From Dyella acidiphila (GTDB lineage Bacteria > Pseudomonadota > Gammaproteobacteria > Xanthomonadales > Rhodanobacteraceae), in the NCBI RefSeq assembly GCF_014863405.1, contig NZ_JACZZA010000001.1:806001-870000 (forward strand): a stretch of DNA of 64,000 nucleotides, in the 5' to 3' direction. Position 1 is the first letter of the stretch, and every line of letters begins with the position of its first letter. This document shows, one piece after another, positions 45,369 to 54,661 of the stretch. Made by a program: the position numbers and the translations under genes. The notes beneath the pieces were generated by a model. It ran no database searches, was not told the origin of the DNA, and saw only the letters and a list, made by a program, of their open reading frames with translations.

Positions 45369-45384
45369 AGCAAGAAGCACGCCA
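45369..45384 (-). promoter_or_regulatory. candidate sigma-54 promoter of fliK
   Basis: The minus strand reads TGGCGT-GCTTC-TTGCT. The essential GG and GC pairs are correctly spaced, but the -24 box ends in GT rather than AC. It lies 39 bases before fliK. The surrounding bases nearly match the candidate site before fleQ. Confidence 0.6.
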
Positions 45385-45400
45385 AGCACCGGCGCGCGTT

Positions 45401-45835
45401 TCATGGCGTGCCGATGCGACGCTTGCGATGCTGCATGCGCTCGTCCACTTCGGCCTGTTCGAGCCGCTGTTCGCGCTGCTGCTCCTGCGTGCGCAGGCGC
45501 TCCACCACGCTGTCCAGCGCGTTTTCGCGCGCATTGGCCTGCAGCCAGCGCTGACGCGCGGCTTCGAGCTGGCGCTGCAGGCGCTCGATCAAATGGCCTT
45601 GCTGGGCAATCGCCTGGTCGATGCGTTCGACGAATTGTTGACGGTTGAGCAAGGCACTCACCGTCAGGCCGCCGTCGCTGATCGCGTATTCGCGGCGGTA
45701 ACGCTTGAGTTCTTCCAGCTGCTGTTCGCCCGCCGCCAGTTTCTGCTGCTGCTCGGCCAGGCGCTGCAAGGCGTCTTTCTGCCGGCGCTGCGCCTGGTCG
45801 ACGGCGGGCTGCAAACGTTCCGAACGCGAACTCAT
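45401..45835 (-). CDS. fliJ: FliJ, flagellar export chaperone-like coiled coil
   Basis: The product has 144 residues and is almost entirely helical and coiled ([40 protein letters not shown]), with a basic C-terminus. It stimulates the FliI ATPase and links it to FlhA. It overlaps the fliI stop by four bases. Confidence 0.92.
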   Translation of the reverse strand: MSSRSERLQPAVDQAQRRQKDALQRLAEQQQKLAAGEQQLEELKRYRREYAISDGGLTVSALLNRQQFVERIDQAIAQQGHLIERLQRQLEAARQRWLQANARENALDSVVERLRTQEQQREQRLEQAEVDERMQHRKRRIGTP

Positions 45836-47199
45836 GCATGGTTCTCCGCGACGAGGGCGCCCAGGCGCTCCTGCGCGTCATGCAGGGCGGTGGGCTCGTC
45901 GACTTCCTGCTGCAGGAAGCGCGCCAGCCGCGGCCACATGGTAATGGCGTGGTCCACCTGCGGATCCGCACCTTTCTGGTACGCGCCCACGGCGATCAGG
46001 TCCTTGCGCTGGCTATACGCCGAATAGAGCTGGCGGAACCGCTGCGCGGCGCGCATCTGGTCCTTGTTCACCACCGCCGGCATCACGCGGCTGATCGAGG
46101 CTTCGATATCGATGGCGGGGTAATGGCCGGCTTCGGCCAGGTCGCGCGACAGCACGATATGGCCGTCCAGGATCGCGCGCGCCGCATCGGCGATCGGATC
46201 GTGGCGGTGATCGTCGCCTTCGGTCAGCACGGTGTAGAAAGCGGTGATCGAGCCGCGCCCTTCGGCATCGTTGCCGGCACGCTCGACCAGTCCGGGCAGC
46301 ATGGCGAATACCGACGGCGGATAACCCTTGGTGGCCGGCGGCTCGCCGATCGCCAGTGCGATCTCGCGCTGCGCCTGCGCATAGCGTGTCAGCGAATCCA
46401 TCAGCAGCAGCACGCGCTGGCCGCGGTCGCGGAACCATTCGGCAATGGCGGTGGCGTACTGCGCGCCGCGCAGGCGCTTCAGCGGCGGCGCATCGGCCGG
46501 CGCGGCCACGATCACGGCGCGCTCGCGCCCTTCGTGGCCCAGCGTCTGTTCGACGAATTCTTTTACTTCGCGGCCGCGTTCGCCGATCAGCCCCACCACC
46601 ACCACGTCGGCGTCGGTGTAGCGGGTCATCATGCCCATTAGCGTGGACTTGCCCACGCCGGAGCCGGCGAACAGGCCGATACGCTGGCCGCGGCCTACGG
46701 TAAGCAAGGCATTGATCGCGCGTACGCCGGTATCCAGCGGCGTATCGATCGGCTTGCGCGCCATCGGATTGATCGGCTCGCGCTTGAGCGCGGCGTGGCT
46801 GTCCGCACCGAGCGGGCCTTCGCCATCCAGCGGTATGCCGTCGGCGCCGACCACGCGCCCGAGCAGCGCCTCGCCCACTGGCAGACCGCCGGCGCGCGCG
46901 CACGGACGCACGCGCGCATTCGGCAGTACGCCGTGCATTTCGGTTACCGGCATCAGCAACAGGCGTTCGTCGGCGAAACCGACAACTTCGGTATCCAGTG
47001 CGGTGCCGTCGGCGGCATCCACCAGGCAGCGCGCGCCTAGCGGCGCTTCGCAGCCTTCGGCTTCCAGGGTGAGTCCGACCACGCGCCGCAGCTTGCCTTC
47101 CACCGTCAGCAGGTGCGCGCCCTGCGCACGCTGTGCGCGCCGCGCGAGCTGCTGCCGCCAGCGTTGCTGCCGCGCCTGCGTGGCCGCTTCCACCGTCAC
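45832..47199 (-). CDS. fliI: FliI, flagellar export ATPase
   Basis: The product has 455 residues and is an F1-beta-like ATPase with Walker [10 protein letters not shown] (178-186), catalytic [10 protein letters not shown], Walker [13 protein letters not shown] and [13 protein letters not shown]. The start is GTG 47199, which overlaps the fliH stop codon (GTGA). The frame is open upstream, but only this start fits the family length. Confidence 0.96.
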   Translation of the reverse strand: MTVEAATQARQQRWRQQLARRAQRAQGAHLLTVEGKLRRVVGLTLEAEGCEAPLGARCLVDAADGTALDTEVVGFADERLLLMPVTEMHGVLPNARVRPCARAGGLPVGEALLGRVVGADGIPLDGEGPLGADSHAALKREPINPMARKPIDTPLDTGVRAINALLTVGRGQRIGLFAGSGVGKSTLMGMMTRYTDADVVVVGLIGERGREVKEFVEQTLGHEGRERAVIVAAPADAPPLKRLRGAQYATAIAEWFRDRGQRVLLLMDSLTRYAQAQREIALAIGEPPATKGYPPSVFAMLPGLVERAGNDAEGRGSITAFYTVLTEGDDHRHDPIADAARAILDGHIVLSRDLAEAGHYPAIDIEASISRVMPAVVNKDQMRAAQRFRQLYSAYSQRKDLIAVGAYQKGADPQVDHAITMWPRLARFLQQEVDEPTALHDAQERLGALVAENHA

Positions 47200-47840
47200 G
47201 GTGCCACCTCGTCCTCGCCATCGTCGAGGTCGTCGCCGATCACGGCATCGATCACCGCTTCCAGGCGCGTGCTGACGCGTGCGTCGAGGCGCGAGCGCTG
47301 GCTTTCCAGCACGCAGTCGCCGCGGCTCAGTGCGGGATTGGCGCCGATGCGCCAGTGCGGTTCCTCGGCGCCGAGTTCGCGCAGCAGATCCAGGTCGGCG
47401 GGATTGACCCATACACGCAATTCGCGCGTGGCCGACGGCAATGCCGCCGCCGCTTCGCGCACGGCCAGTTCGATCAATGAGGGGTCGAGCTGCAATTCAC
47501 GCACGACCACGCGCCGCGCGATCGCGGTGGCAAGCAAGGCCAGCTCGCGTTCGGTGGCATCGTCCAGTTGTGTCAGCGGGCGGGCGGCGGCGGTGCAGAT
47601 CGCATCGAGCCGGCCGACACGTTCGTCCAGTTCTTTTTTTGCCGCCGCGCGGCCTTCGGCGAGGCCGGCGGCATAGCCTTCCTCACGCGCCTGGCGCTCG
47701 ATTTCTTCCAGTTCCAGCAGGGTCGGACCGGGCGGCTGCGCCGGTTCCTGCTCGGTGTGCGCAACCAGGCTGGCGCCGACCGAAGGCGGTTCCCAACGGT
47801 TGAAGTTGTCGATGATGTCGCGGGAGAGGATGTTGGGCAT
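47196..47840 (-). CDS. fliH: FliH, negative regulator/stator of the export ATPase
   Basis: The product has 214 residues. A Trp-containing N-terminus ([10 protein letters not shown]), used to dock on the C ring, is followed by the repeated Ala/Gly/Glu helix [20 protein letters not shown] and a C-terminal domain that binds FliI ([20 protein letters not shown]). Confidence 0.94.
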   Translation of the reverse strand: MPNILSRDIIDNFNRWEPPSVGASLVAHTEQEPAQPPGPTLLELEEIERQAREEGYAAGLAEGRAAAKKELDERVGRLDAICTAAARPLTQLDDATERELALLATAIARRVVVRELQLDPSLIELAVREAAAALPSATRELRVWVNPADLDLLRELGAEEPHWRIGANPALSRGDCVLESQRSRLDARVSTRLEAVIDAVIGDDLDDGEDEVAP

Positions 47841-47860
47841 CAGTGCACTCCGCGCCTTGG

Positions 47861-48020
47861 CTCCCTCTCCCCCGCGGGGAGAGGGTTGGGGTGAGGGGCC
47901 GCGCTTGCCGAAGACTGTACGTTGACGTCGAGGTGCCGGTCGGGGTTTGCGCGCACTGAAGCAAGATCGCGCAAGAGTGCCCCCTCACCCCAACTCTCTC
48001 CCCGCAGGGGAGAGGGAGTA
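47861..48020. repeat. inverted pair of GGGAGAGGG palindromes between fliG and fliH
   Basis: CCCTCTCCCCCGCGGGGAGAGGG and CTCTCTCCCCGCAGGGGAGAGGG hairpins face each other, with a short unique spacer. Confidence 0.85.
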
Positions 48021-48048
48021 GCCACGCGGTGCACGGACACCCCCGTCA

Positions 48049-49059
48049 TCACACAAACTCATCGCCACTGGCGGTAAGGCTGATCTGCCCCGCATCGGAC
48101 AGCTTGCGCGCAATCCCCAGCACTTCCTTCTGCGCTGCATCCACTTCGCTGAGCTTGACCGGGCCTTTCACTTCCAGGTCGTCGCGCAGCATGTCGGCCG
48201 CGCGCTTGGACATATTGGCGAAAATCTTTTCGCGCACCGCCGGCTCGGCACCCTTCAGCGCCACGATCAGGCGCGCGGACGGCACTTCGCGCAGCAGGGT
48301 CTGCATGCTGCGGTCGTCGAGGTCGGCCAGGTCTTCGAACACGAACATCAGTTCTTCGATCTTGCCGCTGAGGGCGGAATCCTGGGTGCGGATCGCGCTC
48401 ATCAATTCGGTTTCGCGCGAGGTTTCCATCGCGTTGAGGATGTCGGCCGCGGCCTTGAGGCCGCCGACCGTCGCCGACTTCAGCTTGGAGGAGGTGCCGG
48501 AGAACTGACGCTCCATGATCTCGTCCAGCTCGTTCAAGGCCTGCGGCTGCACGCCATCGAGATTGGCGATGCGCATTACCGCATCGCTGCGCGTACGCGC
48601 CGGCAGGTAGCCGATCACTTCGGCGGCCTGGTCCGGTTCCAGATGCGCCAGCACCAGGGCGATGATCTGCGGATGTTCCATGCCGATCATTTCGGCGATG
48701 GCGCGACTTTCCATCCACTTCAGCGATTCCAGGCCCTTGGTGGAGCGGCCCAGCAGAATGCGGTCGATCAGGCTGCCGGCCTTGGTTTCGCCCAGCGCGT
48801 TGACCAGCATCTTGCGGATGTAATCCTCGGTGCCCACGCCCAGCGCGGTCTGCCGGCCGATGTCGTCGTTGAGACGATTGAGCACGGTTTCCACCTGGTC
48901 GCGCGAGACATTGCTCAGCGTGGCCATGGCGGTGCCGACGGCCTGCACGTCGCGCGCGCTCAAGTGCTTGAGCACTTCGGCCGCGTCCTGCTCGCCCAGC
49001 GTGAGCAGCAGGATGGCCGCGCGCTGCGCGCCGCTCAGTGCGCTGTGCTCAGCCGCCAT
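48049..49059 (-). CDS. fliG: FliG, flagellar rotor/switch protein
   Basis: The product has 336 residues with the three FliG domains: N-terminal (GAQRAAILLLTLGEQDAAEV), the middle EHPQ motif (EMIGMEHPQIIALVLAHLEP), and the C-terminal torque helix with charged residues (MFVFEDLADLDDRSMQTLLR). Its start overlaps fliF by 11 bases. Confidence 0.97.
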   Translation of the reverse strand: MAAEHSALSGAQRAAILLLTLGEQDAAEVLKHLSARDVQAVGTAMATLSNVSRDQVETVLNRLNDDIGRQTALGVGTEDYIRKMLVNALGETKAGSLIDRILLGRSTKGLESLKWMESRAIAEMIGMEHPQIIALVLAHLEPDQAAEVIGYLPARTRSDAVMRIANLDGVQPQALNELDEIMERQFSGTSSKLKSATVGGLKAAADILNAMETSRETELMSAIRTQDSALSGKIEELMFVFEDLADLDDRSMQTLLREVPSARLIVALKGAEPAVREKIFANMSKRAADMLRDDLEVKGPVKLSEVDAAQKEVLGIARKLSDAGQISLTASGDEFV

Positions 49060-50755
49060 CGTCGCCCACCCAATTCATCACTACTTGTGCCACCTGCTTG
49101 GGATTTTCCTGCACCAGCTTGCGCGCCAGGCCGATCTTCTGTTCGTAGGCCATGTTCTGGATCTGCGGCGAGGTGATGCGCACTTTGTCTTCGCGCTCGT
49201 CCACGTCGTCATCGCTGATGCGCACGGACACGGTGGGAATCGGGCCGGCCAGTGCCGGCATCGGCTCGGGGCCGCCGCGCAGCAGGCCCTTGAGCATCGG
49301 CTTGAGCAGACCGAAGGCAATCAGCAGTGCGATCAGAATGCCGGCGCCCTGCTTGATCAGGTCCAGCATGCCAGGCCGCTGCCAAAACGGTTCGCTCACC
49401 GGAGCCTCTTCGGCCGGCGCCGAGGAGAACGGCAGGTTGATCACGCTGACGCTGTCGCCGCGTTGCTGACTGAAACCCACTACGTTCTTGGTGAGATCGG
49501 TCAGGTGCTGCAGTTCCTGCGCGGTCAGCGGCACGCTCTTGCCTTTGCCGTCGGGCGCCATCTTGTTGTCGACCACCACCGCCACGGTCAGGCGCGACAG
49601 CCGGCCAGCCGGATCGCTGACATGGCTGATGGTGCGGCCGAGTTCGTAATTGCGGGTGGAGCTGGAGGAACTGTCGCCCGGCGAACTCTTGCTGGCGTTC
49701 GCTGCGGTGGCGGCAGCGCCCGCCGCGCCATTGGCTGCCGGCGGCGTGCCTGCATTGGGCTTGGCCGCGGTCGGCTGTGCCACATTGTTCGGCGGCTGAT
49801 TGCTGAGCGCACCGGCCACTTCACCGCCGGCGTCGTCGCGCTTCTGTTCGCTGCTGGTCTGTTCGCTGCGCAGCGCGGGATTGGCGCCGTCATAGCTTTC
49901 GCTGGCTTTTTCGGTCTGGCTGAAATCCAGGTCTACGTCGACCTGCGCACGCACGCGGCCCTGCCCCACCAGCGGCGTGAGCAGATCTTCGATGCGCTGC
50001 GCGTAGCTGTTTTCCATGCGCGTGGCCAGACGCATGCGCGTATCGCCGACGGCACCGGGGCTGTCCGGATCGGAATTGGTCAGCAAGTTGCCCTGCTGAT
50101 CGACTACCGACACCTGCGTGGGATCCAGATCCGGCACGCTGGAAGAAACCAGGTGCACGATCGCCGCCACCTGGCTGCTGTCGAGCTGGCGGCCCGGATA
50201 CAGCGTGAGCAGCACCGACGCGCTGGCCGGATGATTGTCGCGGATAAAGGCAGACGGCTTGGGCAACGCCAGATGCACACGCGCAGCGCGCACGAACTGC
50301 AGGCCGGCGATGGTGTTGCCCAGGTCGTTTTCCAGCATCGCCTGGTAATGGGTGTTTTCGGCCAGGTCGCTCATGCCGAAGGGCGAATCGTTCTGCGGCA
50401 CGGTGGCGCCGGCGGTGCTGCCTTGCGGCAGCCCCTGGCTGGCCAGGCGCAGGCGCGCATCGGCCAGCATGTCGGCCGGCACCGAAATGGATGCGCCGTC
50501 GGCGCCCAGGCGGAACGGTGTGTTGTTGGTCTGCAGCGCCTGCGTTACCGCCGCGGCGTCTTTCGGATCCAGGCCCGCATACAACAAGGCATAGTTGGGA
50601 CCGCGCGACCACAGCACGATGCCGACGCCCAGCGCGACCGCCGCCGCCACGCCTACCAGCAAGAGCAGCAGGCGCGTGGTCGGATTGCGCAACAGACTCT
50701 TGAGCGAATCCATGCGCGCCGGGTTGCTGGTGGTTGCTACGGTGTTCTCGGCCAT
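49049..50755 (-). CDS. fliF: FliF, MS-ring protein
   Basis: The product has 568 residues. Two membrane helices (near 25-45 and 445-465) flank the ring-building domains (YALLYAGLDPKDAAAVTQAL, ALENDLGNTIAGLQFVRAAR-type text, VAVVVDNK). The Ala/Ser-rich periplasmic loop near 300-360 is long. The C-terminus binds FliG. Confidence 0.97.
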   Translation of the reverse strand: MAENTVATTSNPARMDSLKSLLRNPTTRLLLLLVGVAAAVALGVGIVLWSRGPNYALLYAGLDPKDAAAVTQALQTNNTPFRLGADGASISVPADMLADARLRLASQGLPQGSTAGATVPQNDSPFGMSDLAENTHYQAMLENDLGNTIAGLQFVRAARVHLALPKPSAFIRDNHPASASVLLTLYPGRQLDSSQVAAIVHLVSSSVPDLDPTQVSVVDQQGNLLTNSDPDSPGAVGDTRMRLATRMENSYAQRIEDLLTPLVGQGRVRAQVDVDLDFSQTEKASESYDGANPALRSEQTSSEQKRDDAGGEVAGALSNQPPNNVAQPTAAKPNAGTPPAANGAAGAAATAANASKSSPGDSSSSSTRNYELGRTISHVSDPAGRLSRLTVAVVVDNKMAPDGKGKSVPLTAQELQHLTDLTKNVVGFSQQRGDSVSVINLPFSSAPAEEAPVSEPFWQRPGMLDLIKQGAGILIALLIAFGLLKPMLKGLLRGGPEPMPALAGPIPTVSVRISDDDVDEREDKVRITSPQIQNMAYEQKIGLARKLVQENPKQVAQVVMNWVGDDGG

Positions 50756-50787
50756 GAGGCGGGCAACGGATCTATAAGTGGGTGGGT

Positions 50788-50856
50788 GTCGTCATTCCGG
50801 CGCAGGCCGGAATCCATCGTCAGTTGGAGCATGGATCCCGGCCTTCGCCGGGAGAC
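50788..50856. repeat. REP-like inverted pair between fliE and fliF
   Basis: GTCATTCCGGCGCAGGCCGGAATCC faces GGATCCCGGCCTTCGCCGGGA; same family as 21733. Confidence 0.8.
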
Positions 50857-50896
50857 GCCATGGAGTTATGGCGTATTCGTCTAAAAGTTGGCGGTA

Positions 50897-51232
50897 CTAA
50901 ACCTGCATGTTCATGATGGTGGTGTACGCATCGGTAAGCTTGTTGCGCACTTCCACCAGGCCGCGGAAAGCGAGATCCGCTTTCTGGCCGGCGATCGAGG
51001 TCTTCACGATGTCCGCACCCGGATCGCCGCGCTCGAAGGCACTGGCCTGCGACTGCGCTTCGTTCTGCTGTGAGGCCACCGCGCCGAGGGACTGCTTGAA
51101 CAGGCTGGCGAAATCCACGCCCGGTACGGCGCTCGTTGCGGCGGACAAGGCCGCGCTCGGCAAGCTGCCGGCGGCTTGCGCACCCAGGGCGCGCATCTGC
51201 GAGAGCACACTGTTGACGTCAATCTGGCTCAT
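50897..51232 (-). CDS. fliE: FliE, basal-body MS-ring/rod adapter
   Basis: The product has 111 residues, the usual length, with the conserved end KADLAFRGLVEVRNKLTDAY and TTIMNMQV. ATG 51232 fits the family start MSQIDVNSVLSQMR. It is preceded by a perfect sigma-54 promoter and heads the fliEFGHIJ run. Confidence 0.96.
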   Translation of the reverse strand: MSQIDVNSVLSQMRALGAQAAGSLPSAALSAATSAVPGVDFASLFKQSLGAVASQQNEAQSQASAFERGDPGADIVKTSIAGQKADLAFRGLVEVRNKLTDAYTTIMNMQV

Positions 51233-51269
51233 GTCGGTTTTCCAACGCGTTGATCGGTGTTGAAGTGCT

Positions 51270-52724
51270 TCAAGCAACGACCGTGCCACTCTGCGGCGGC
51301 GTGTCGCTGCCGCGCGCGCATGACTGCAAACCGTACTTGCGCAGCTTTTCCACCAGCGTGGTGCGCTGCATGTGCAGCAGCTTCGCCGCGTGCGCCACCA
51401 CACCGTCGGTGATGTCGAGTGCTTGACGGATCAGGCCCACTTCGATGTCGGCCAGGTGGTCTTTCAGATCCACGCCGCCTTCGGGCAGCAGCACTTCGGT
51501 GTCCAGCGCACGGCCCTGCACCTGCGCGGGCTTGGCCTGGCCGTCGAGCATGGCGCGCAGAATGCCGCCGGCTTCGTCGATCGGCTGCACGCCGCGGTAT
51601 TTTTCCGGCAGGTCGCCCGCACGCACTTCGCCGTTGGGATACAGAATGGCCAGGCGCTCGACCAGGTTGGACAGTTCGCGCACATTGCCCGGCCAGGTGT
51701 GCTGGCGCAACGACTGCAGCGCGCTGCTGCTGAAGCGCACGGTGCTGAGGCCGCGGCGCTGCAGGCGCTGGTTGAATTCGGTGACCAGCTCCGGCATGTC
51801 TTCCAGGCGTTCGCGCAGCGCCGGCATTTCCAGCGGGAACACGCTCAGGCGGTAATACAGGTCTTCGCGAAAACGGCCTTCGGCGGTGGCGTTTTCCAGA
51901 TTGCGGTGGGTGGCGGCGATGATGCGCACGTCGCAGCGCTGGGTGCGGTTGCTGCCCACGCGCTCATACATGCGTTCCTGCAGCACGCGCAGCAGCTTCA
52001 CCTGCATGGGCAGGCTCATGTCGCCGATTTCGTCGAGGAACAGCGTGCCGCCCTCGGCCATTTCGAAACGGCCCTTGCGCGTGCTGATGGCGCCGGTGAA
52101 GGCACCTTTTTCATGGCCGAACAATTCGCTTTCGAGCAGCTCGGCGGGAATCGCGCCGCAGTTGATCGCCACGAACGGCTTGTCGCGGCGCGGGGAACAA
52201 TCGTGGATGGCGCGCGCCACCATTTCCTTGCCGGTGCCCGACTCGCCCAGCACCAGCACGCTGGAATCGAACGGCGACACCTGGCGGATCAGCGCATTGA
52301 CGCGGCCCATCGCGGTGGAGCCGCCGACCAGGCGCAACGGCGCGGTGCCGGTGCTGACGCGCGGCGACGGTGCGCGGCGCACGGCTTCGGCCAGGCGCTC
52401 GTAGCGCAGCGGGAAATCCAGCACTTCGATCTGCGTGGCATACGGGGAGCTGGACTGGGTCAGGCGCGGCAGCTGCGGCGAATCGGCGCCAACCAGCATC
52501 AGCAATTGATCGGCGGGCATGTCCAGCGTCGCCATTGCCTGCTCGAACTGCTCATCGTCGTCGATGCCGCCCACGTACACCGCACGCCAATCGTGCGTGA
52601 TCGAAGCCGGCGGTTGTGACGCATCCCATCGCTGCGGGATGTAACCCATGAACTGCAAGGCCGAAGTAACGATGTCGGCACGGGTACCGTTGGATTCGAT
52701 GATTAGTACGTTGCTGTTTGGCAT
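51270..52724 (-). CDS. fleQ: FleQ, sigma-54-dependent master flagellar regulator
   Basis: The product has 484 residues. An N-terminal receiver-like FleQ domain (1-120) lacks the phospho-acceptor context. The AAA+ domain has Walker A GESGTGKE (160-167), GAFTGA (207-212, contacts sigma-54) and [10 protein letters not shown] (Walker B). The C-terminal helix-turn-helix ends in [20 protein letters not shown]. FleQ family members bind cyclic di-GMP and are checked by FleN, also encoded here. ATG 52724 fits the family start. Confidence 0.96.
   Translation of the reverse strand: MPNSNVLIIESNGTRADIVTSALQFMGYIPQRWDASQPPASITHDWRAVYVGGIDDDEQFEQAMATLDMPADQLLMLVGADSPQLPRLTQSSSPYATQIEVLDFPLRYERLAEAVRRAPSPRVSTGTAPLRLVGGSTAMGRVNALIRQVSPFDSSVLVLGESGTGKEMVARAIHDCSPRRDKPFVAINCGAIPAELLESELFGHEKGAFTGAISTRKGRFEMAEGGTLFLDEIGDMSLPMQVKLLRVLQERMYERVGSNRTQRCDVRIIAATHRNLENATAEGRFREDLYYRLSVFPLEMPALRERLEDMPELVTEFNQRLQRRGLSTVRFSSSALQSLRQHTWPGNVRELSNLVERLAILYPNGEVRAGDLPEKYRGVQPIDEAGGILRAMLDGQAKPAQVQGRALDTEVLLPEGGVDLKDHLADIEVGLIRQALDITDGVVAHAAKLLHMQRTTLVEKLRKYGLQSCARGSDTPPQSGTVVA
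51273..51288 (-). promoter_or_regulatory. sigma-54 promoter of fliE, inside the fleQ 3-prime end
   Basis: The minus strand reads TGGCAC-GGTCG-TTGCT, a perfect consensus. It overlaps the last codons of fleQ and lies about 41 bases before the fliE start. Confidence 0.93.
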
Positions 52725-53077
52725 GAGCACGAGTCCTGCATTTCGCTGCGACTGCTGACGAACAACAACGATCCCCATCCAAATGTCGTGTTGTCCCCTG
52801 TGTGTCAGCTATCCGTCGTGACACGTGTGCCAATGCAGCAAGAAGAACGCCAAAGAGTTGGTGTTCCGACGCGTCACTTCGTCCGTTTCGTGACGCGGGT
52901 CGCCTTCCGTACCTCGATGAATTCACATATTAGAACGATCAAAATAAGGCGTTTATCAATGAGTTAGATAAATGCCTGCAGGACGCCCGGAGGCTTGTTC
53001 AGCGCCATGCGCGGCGCTATGCATACGAATGCATGCCGGAAATTCGGCGTATCCGGCCTCTCGTGACGTGATGTGAA
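52725..53077. promoter_or_regulatory. fleQ upstream region
   Basis: This gap of 353 bases holds an AT-rich segment (about 52920-52970), an inverted repeat GCGTCAC-N12-GTGACGC (52871-52877 and 52890-52896) and a candidate sigma-54 site at 52837-52852. An ACACGTGT palindrome lies near 52821. No other gene is seen; rpoN2 is not present here. Confidence 0.6.
52837..52852 (-). promoter_or_regulatory. candidate sigma-54 promoter of fleQ
   Basis: The minus strand reads TGGCGT-TCTTC-TTGCT with correct spacing of the GG and GC pairs. It differs at one base from the candidate fliK site across about 20 bases. It lies 113 bases before fleQ. Confidence 0.5.
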
Positions 53078-53668
53078 TCACACTCTGTGCTTGCTGTCCG
53101 ACACATTTTCATTTGCGGCCAACAGGCGCGCTTCTGCCACTTTGCGGCGGTGGTGACAAAAAACGAAACGTTCCAACCCATCTTCGACCCATTCAGTGGG
53201 CTCACAAAAGTAAACGAAAGCGTTTTGCGCGCTGACGGCGCGGCCCAGCACAGACGGAAGCTCCAGCGGCAGCGCGCGGCAGGTGTCGAAATGCAGCCGC
53301 AGCAGCACGTGTTCTGCGCCTGGCGGCAGCAATTCGACGGGCAAGGTCATGCCTACCGCATTGAAGCGCACCGGATGTCGCGCGGGCAGCGACGATACCG
53401 GCAGCAGCAGGCGGTCGACGATATCCAGCAGCACGTTGAGCTTGCTGTCCAGGCGCTGCAGTTCCTGCATCACCGGATTGTCGTCGTCGGCGGCGTTGTC
53501 GGCGCGGCGCTCGTCCAGCGACAACACGGTGCGCAGCACGTGCAGGTTGCGCTCGTTGTAGCGGGCGATCGCGCCGGGACTGGGCGCGAACGCCTCCACG
53601 GCCAGATGCAGCGTGCCTTCATAGGCCATCCGTTCGGAAAACTGCTGCCACTTTTCATCGGATTGCAT
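53078..53668 (-). CDS. PilZ-type domain protein of the flagellar cluster
   Basis: The product has 196 residues. An N-terminal helical part (ARYNERNLHVLRTVLSLDER, QRLDSKLNVLLDIVDRLLL) precedes a beta-barrel resembling PilZ: HPVRFNAVGMTLPVE, VLLRLHFDTCRALPLELPS and GLERFVFCHHRRKVAEARL. The cyclic-di-GMP motif RxxxR is not visible, so it is probably a non-binding PilZ variant as known from Xanthomonas flagellar clusters. It lies between fliT and fleQ. Confidence 0.72.
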   Translation of the reverse strand: MQSDEKWQQFSERMAYEGTLHLAVEAFAPSPGAIARYNERNLHVLRTVLSLDERRADNAADDDNPVMQELQRLDSKLNVLLDIVDRLLLPVSSLPARHPVRFNAVGMTLPVELLPPGAEHVLLRLHFDTCRALPLELPSVLGRAVSAQNAFVYFCEPTEWVEDGLERFVFCHHRRKVAEARLLAANENVSDSKHRV

Positions 53669-53893
53669 GGATAGGCTCCTGGCGCCGCCCGATTGCGACG
53701 CCGCAAGGATGATTCATGCGCGCAGGCTGCGCGAGCCGGGGTGGAGGACGGGCAGTGAAACCGCACGCTCGAAGGCTTTGGCGGGGCTTCAGCCCCTGCA
53801 AGCGGCCTTAACTTACGGACCGCCGGGGTGGCATCACAGACCGGCCGCAAACATGCGCCGCACTCCCCGTCCCTCTCCCAGAAAGTGAACCTC

Positions 53894-54205
53894 TCAGCCC
53901 AAGGCGGACGACGATATGTACGTGCGCAGCGCACGATGGTTGTACTGATGCTGGTCGAGCTGGCGCTGGACCAGGTTGCGCGCGGCTTCGGCGTGCGCCA
54001 TCAAGCTCTGGTTGTGCGTTTGCATCGCATCGATCGCCGCGCGGTCCTGCGCGTTGGCGCCCTGCGGTTTCCAGCTGTGCAACAGGCGATGGCGCTGGGC
54101 ATCGAGCTGGCTGACGCGCTCCCAGTTGCCGCCGTCGGCGGCTTCCAGCATCTCGACGGTAAGTTGCAGCGCCTGTTGCAGATTCGGATGTGCCGGTCGG
54201 CTCAT
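53894..54205 (-). CDS. fliT: FliT-like flagellar chaperone
   Basis: The product has 103 residues, helical throughout (LQQALQLTVEMLEAADGGNW, RVSQLDAQRHRLLHSW, NQSLMAHAEAARNLVQRQLD). Length, composition and position right after fliS match FliT, the FliD chaperone. It overlaps the fliS stop by four bases. Sequence conservation in FliT is low, so the call leans on position. Confidence 0.78.
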   Translation of the reverse strand: MSRPAHPNLQQALQLTVEMLEAADGGNWERVSQLDAQRHRLLHSWKPQGANAQDRAAIDAMQTHNQSLMAHAEAARNLVQRQLDQHQYNHRALRTYISSSALG

Positions 54206-54639
54206 GGCATCACCGCTCGTGGCTGGTTGAGGGCCGGATCGGCCAGGAATTCTTCGCGGATCGCGTGCCAGGCCTGGCGGATCGGCGCGATCAGGCGCTC
54301 GCTTTCGTCCAGCGCGCGCAGGTCGTCATTGAGCTGGGCGTGCAGCAGGCGGCGGGTGATGTAGTCGTACAGGCTGTCCAGCCGGCCGGTCAGCACCGGC
54401 TCGACGCTGTGGTCCAGGCTGGCGCGCAGTTCGTTCAAGATGCCGATCGCCTTGGCGAAAGACTGACCCTTGGCTGGCATGTCCTTGTGCAGGATATGTC
54501 CGCGGGCCTGGGCAATGCGCTCCACCAGACCGTCCAGCAGCATCGCGATCAGCTGGTGGCGGTCGGCGCCTTCGAGGCTGCCTTGCGCCTTGGTCTGGCG
54601 GTATAGCGCGCTCGGATTGCGCATCGATGCATAGCTCAT
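54202..54639 (-). CDS. fliS: FliS, flagellin export chaperone
   Basis: The product has 145 residues with the FliS pattern: YRQTKAQGSLEGADRHQLIA, MLLDGLVERIAQARGHILHK, KAIGILNELRASLDHSVEPV, LYDYITRRLLHAQLNDD. It binds the flagellin C-terminus and prevents early polymerisation. Confidence 0.95.
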   Translation of the reverse strand: MSYASMRNPSALYRQTKAQGSLEGADRHQLIAMLLDGLVERIAQARGHILHKDMPAKGQSFAKAIGILNELRASLDHSVEPVLTGRLDSLYDYITRRLLHAQLNDDLRALDESERLIAPIRQAWHAIREEFLADPALNQPRAVMP

Positions 54640-54661
54640 GGCGCTTCTCGTTCCCGGTCCG

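Noticed and set aside
53064-53095. A TGTGAATCACA sequence suggested a CRP/Clp site.
   Set aside because: The half-sites are separated by one base, not the six required.
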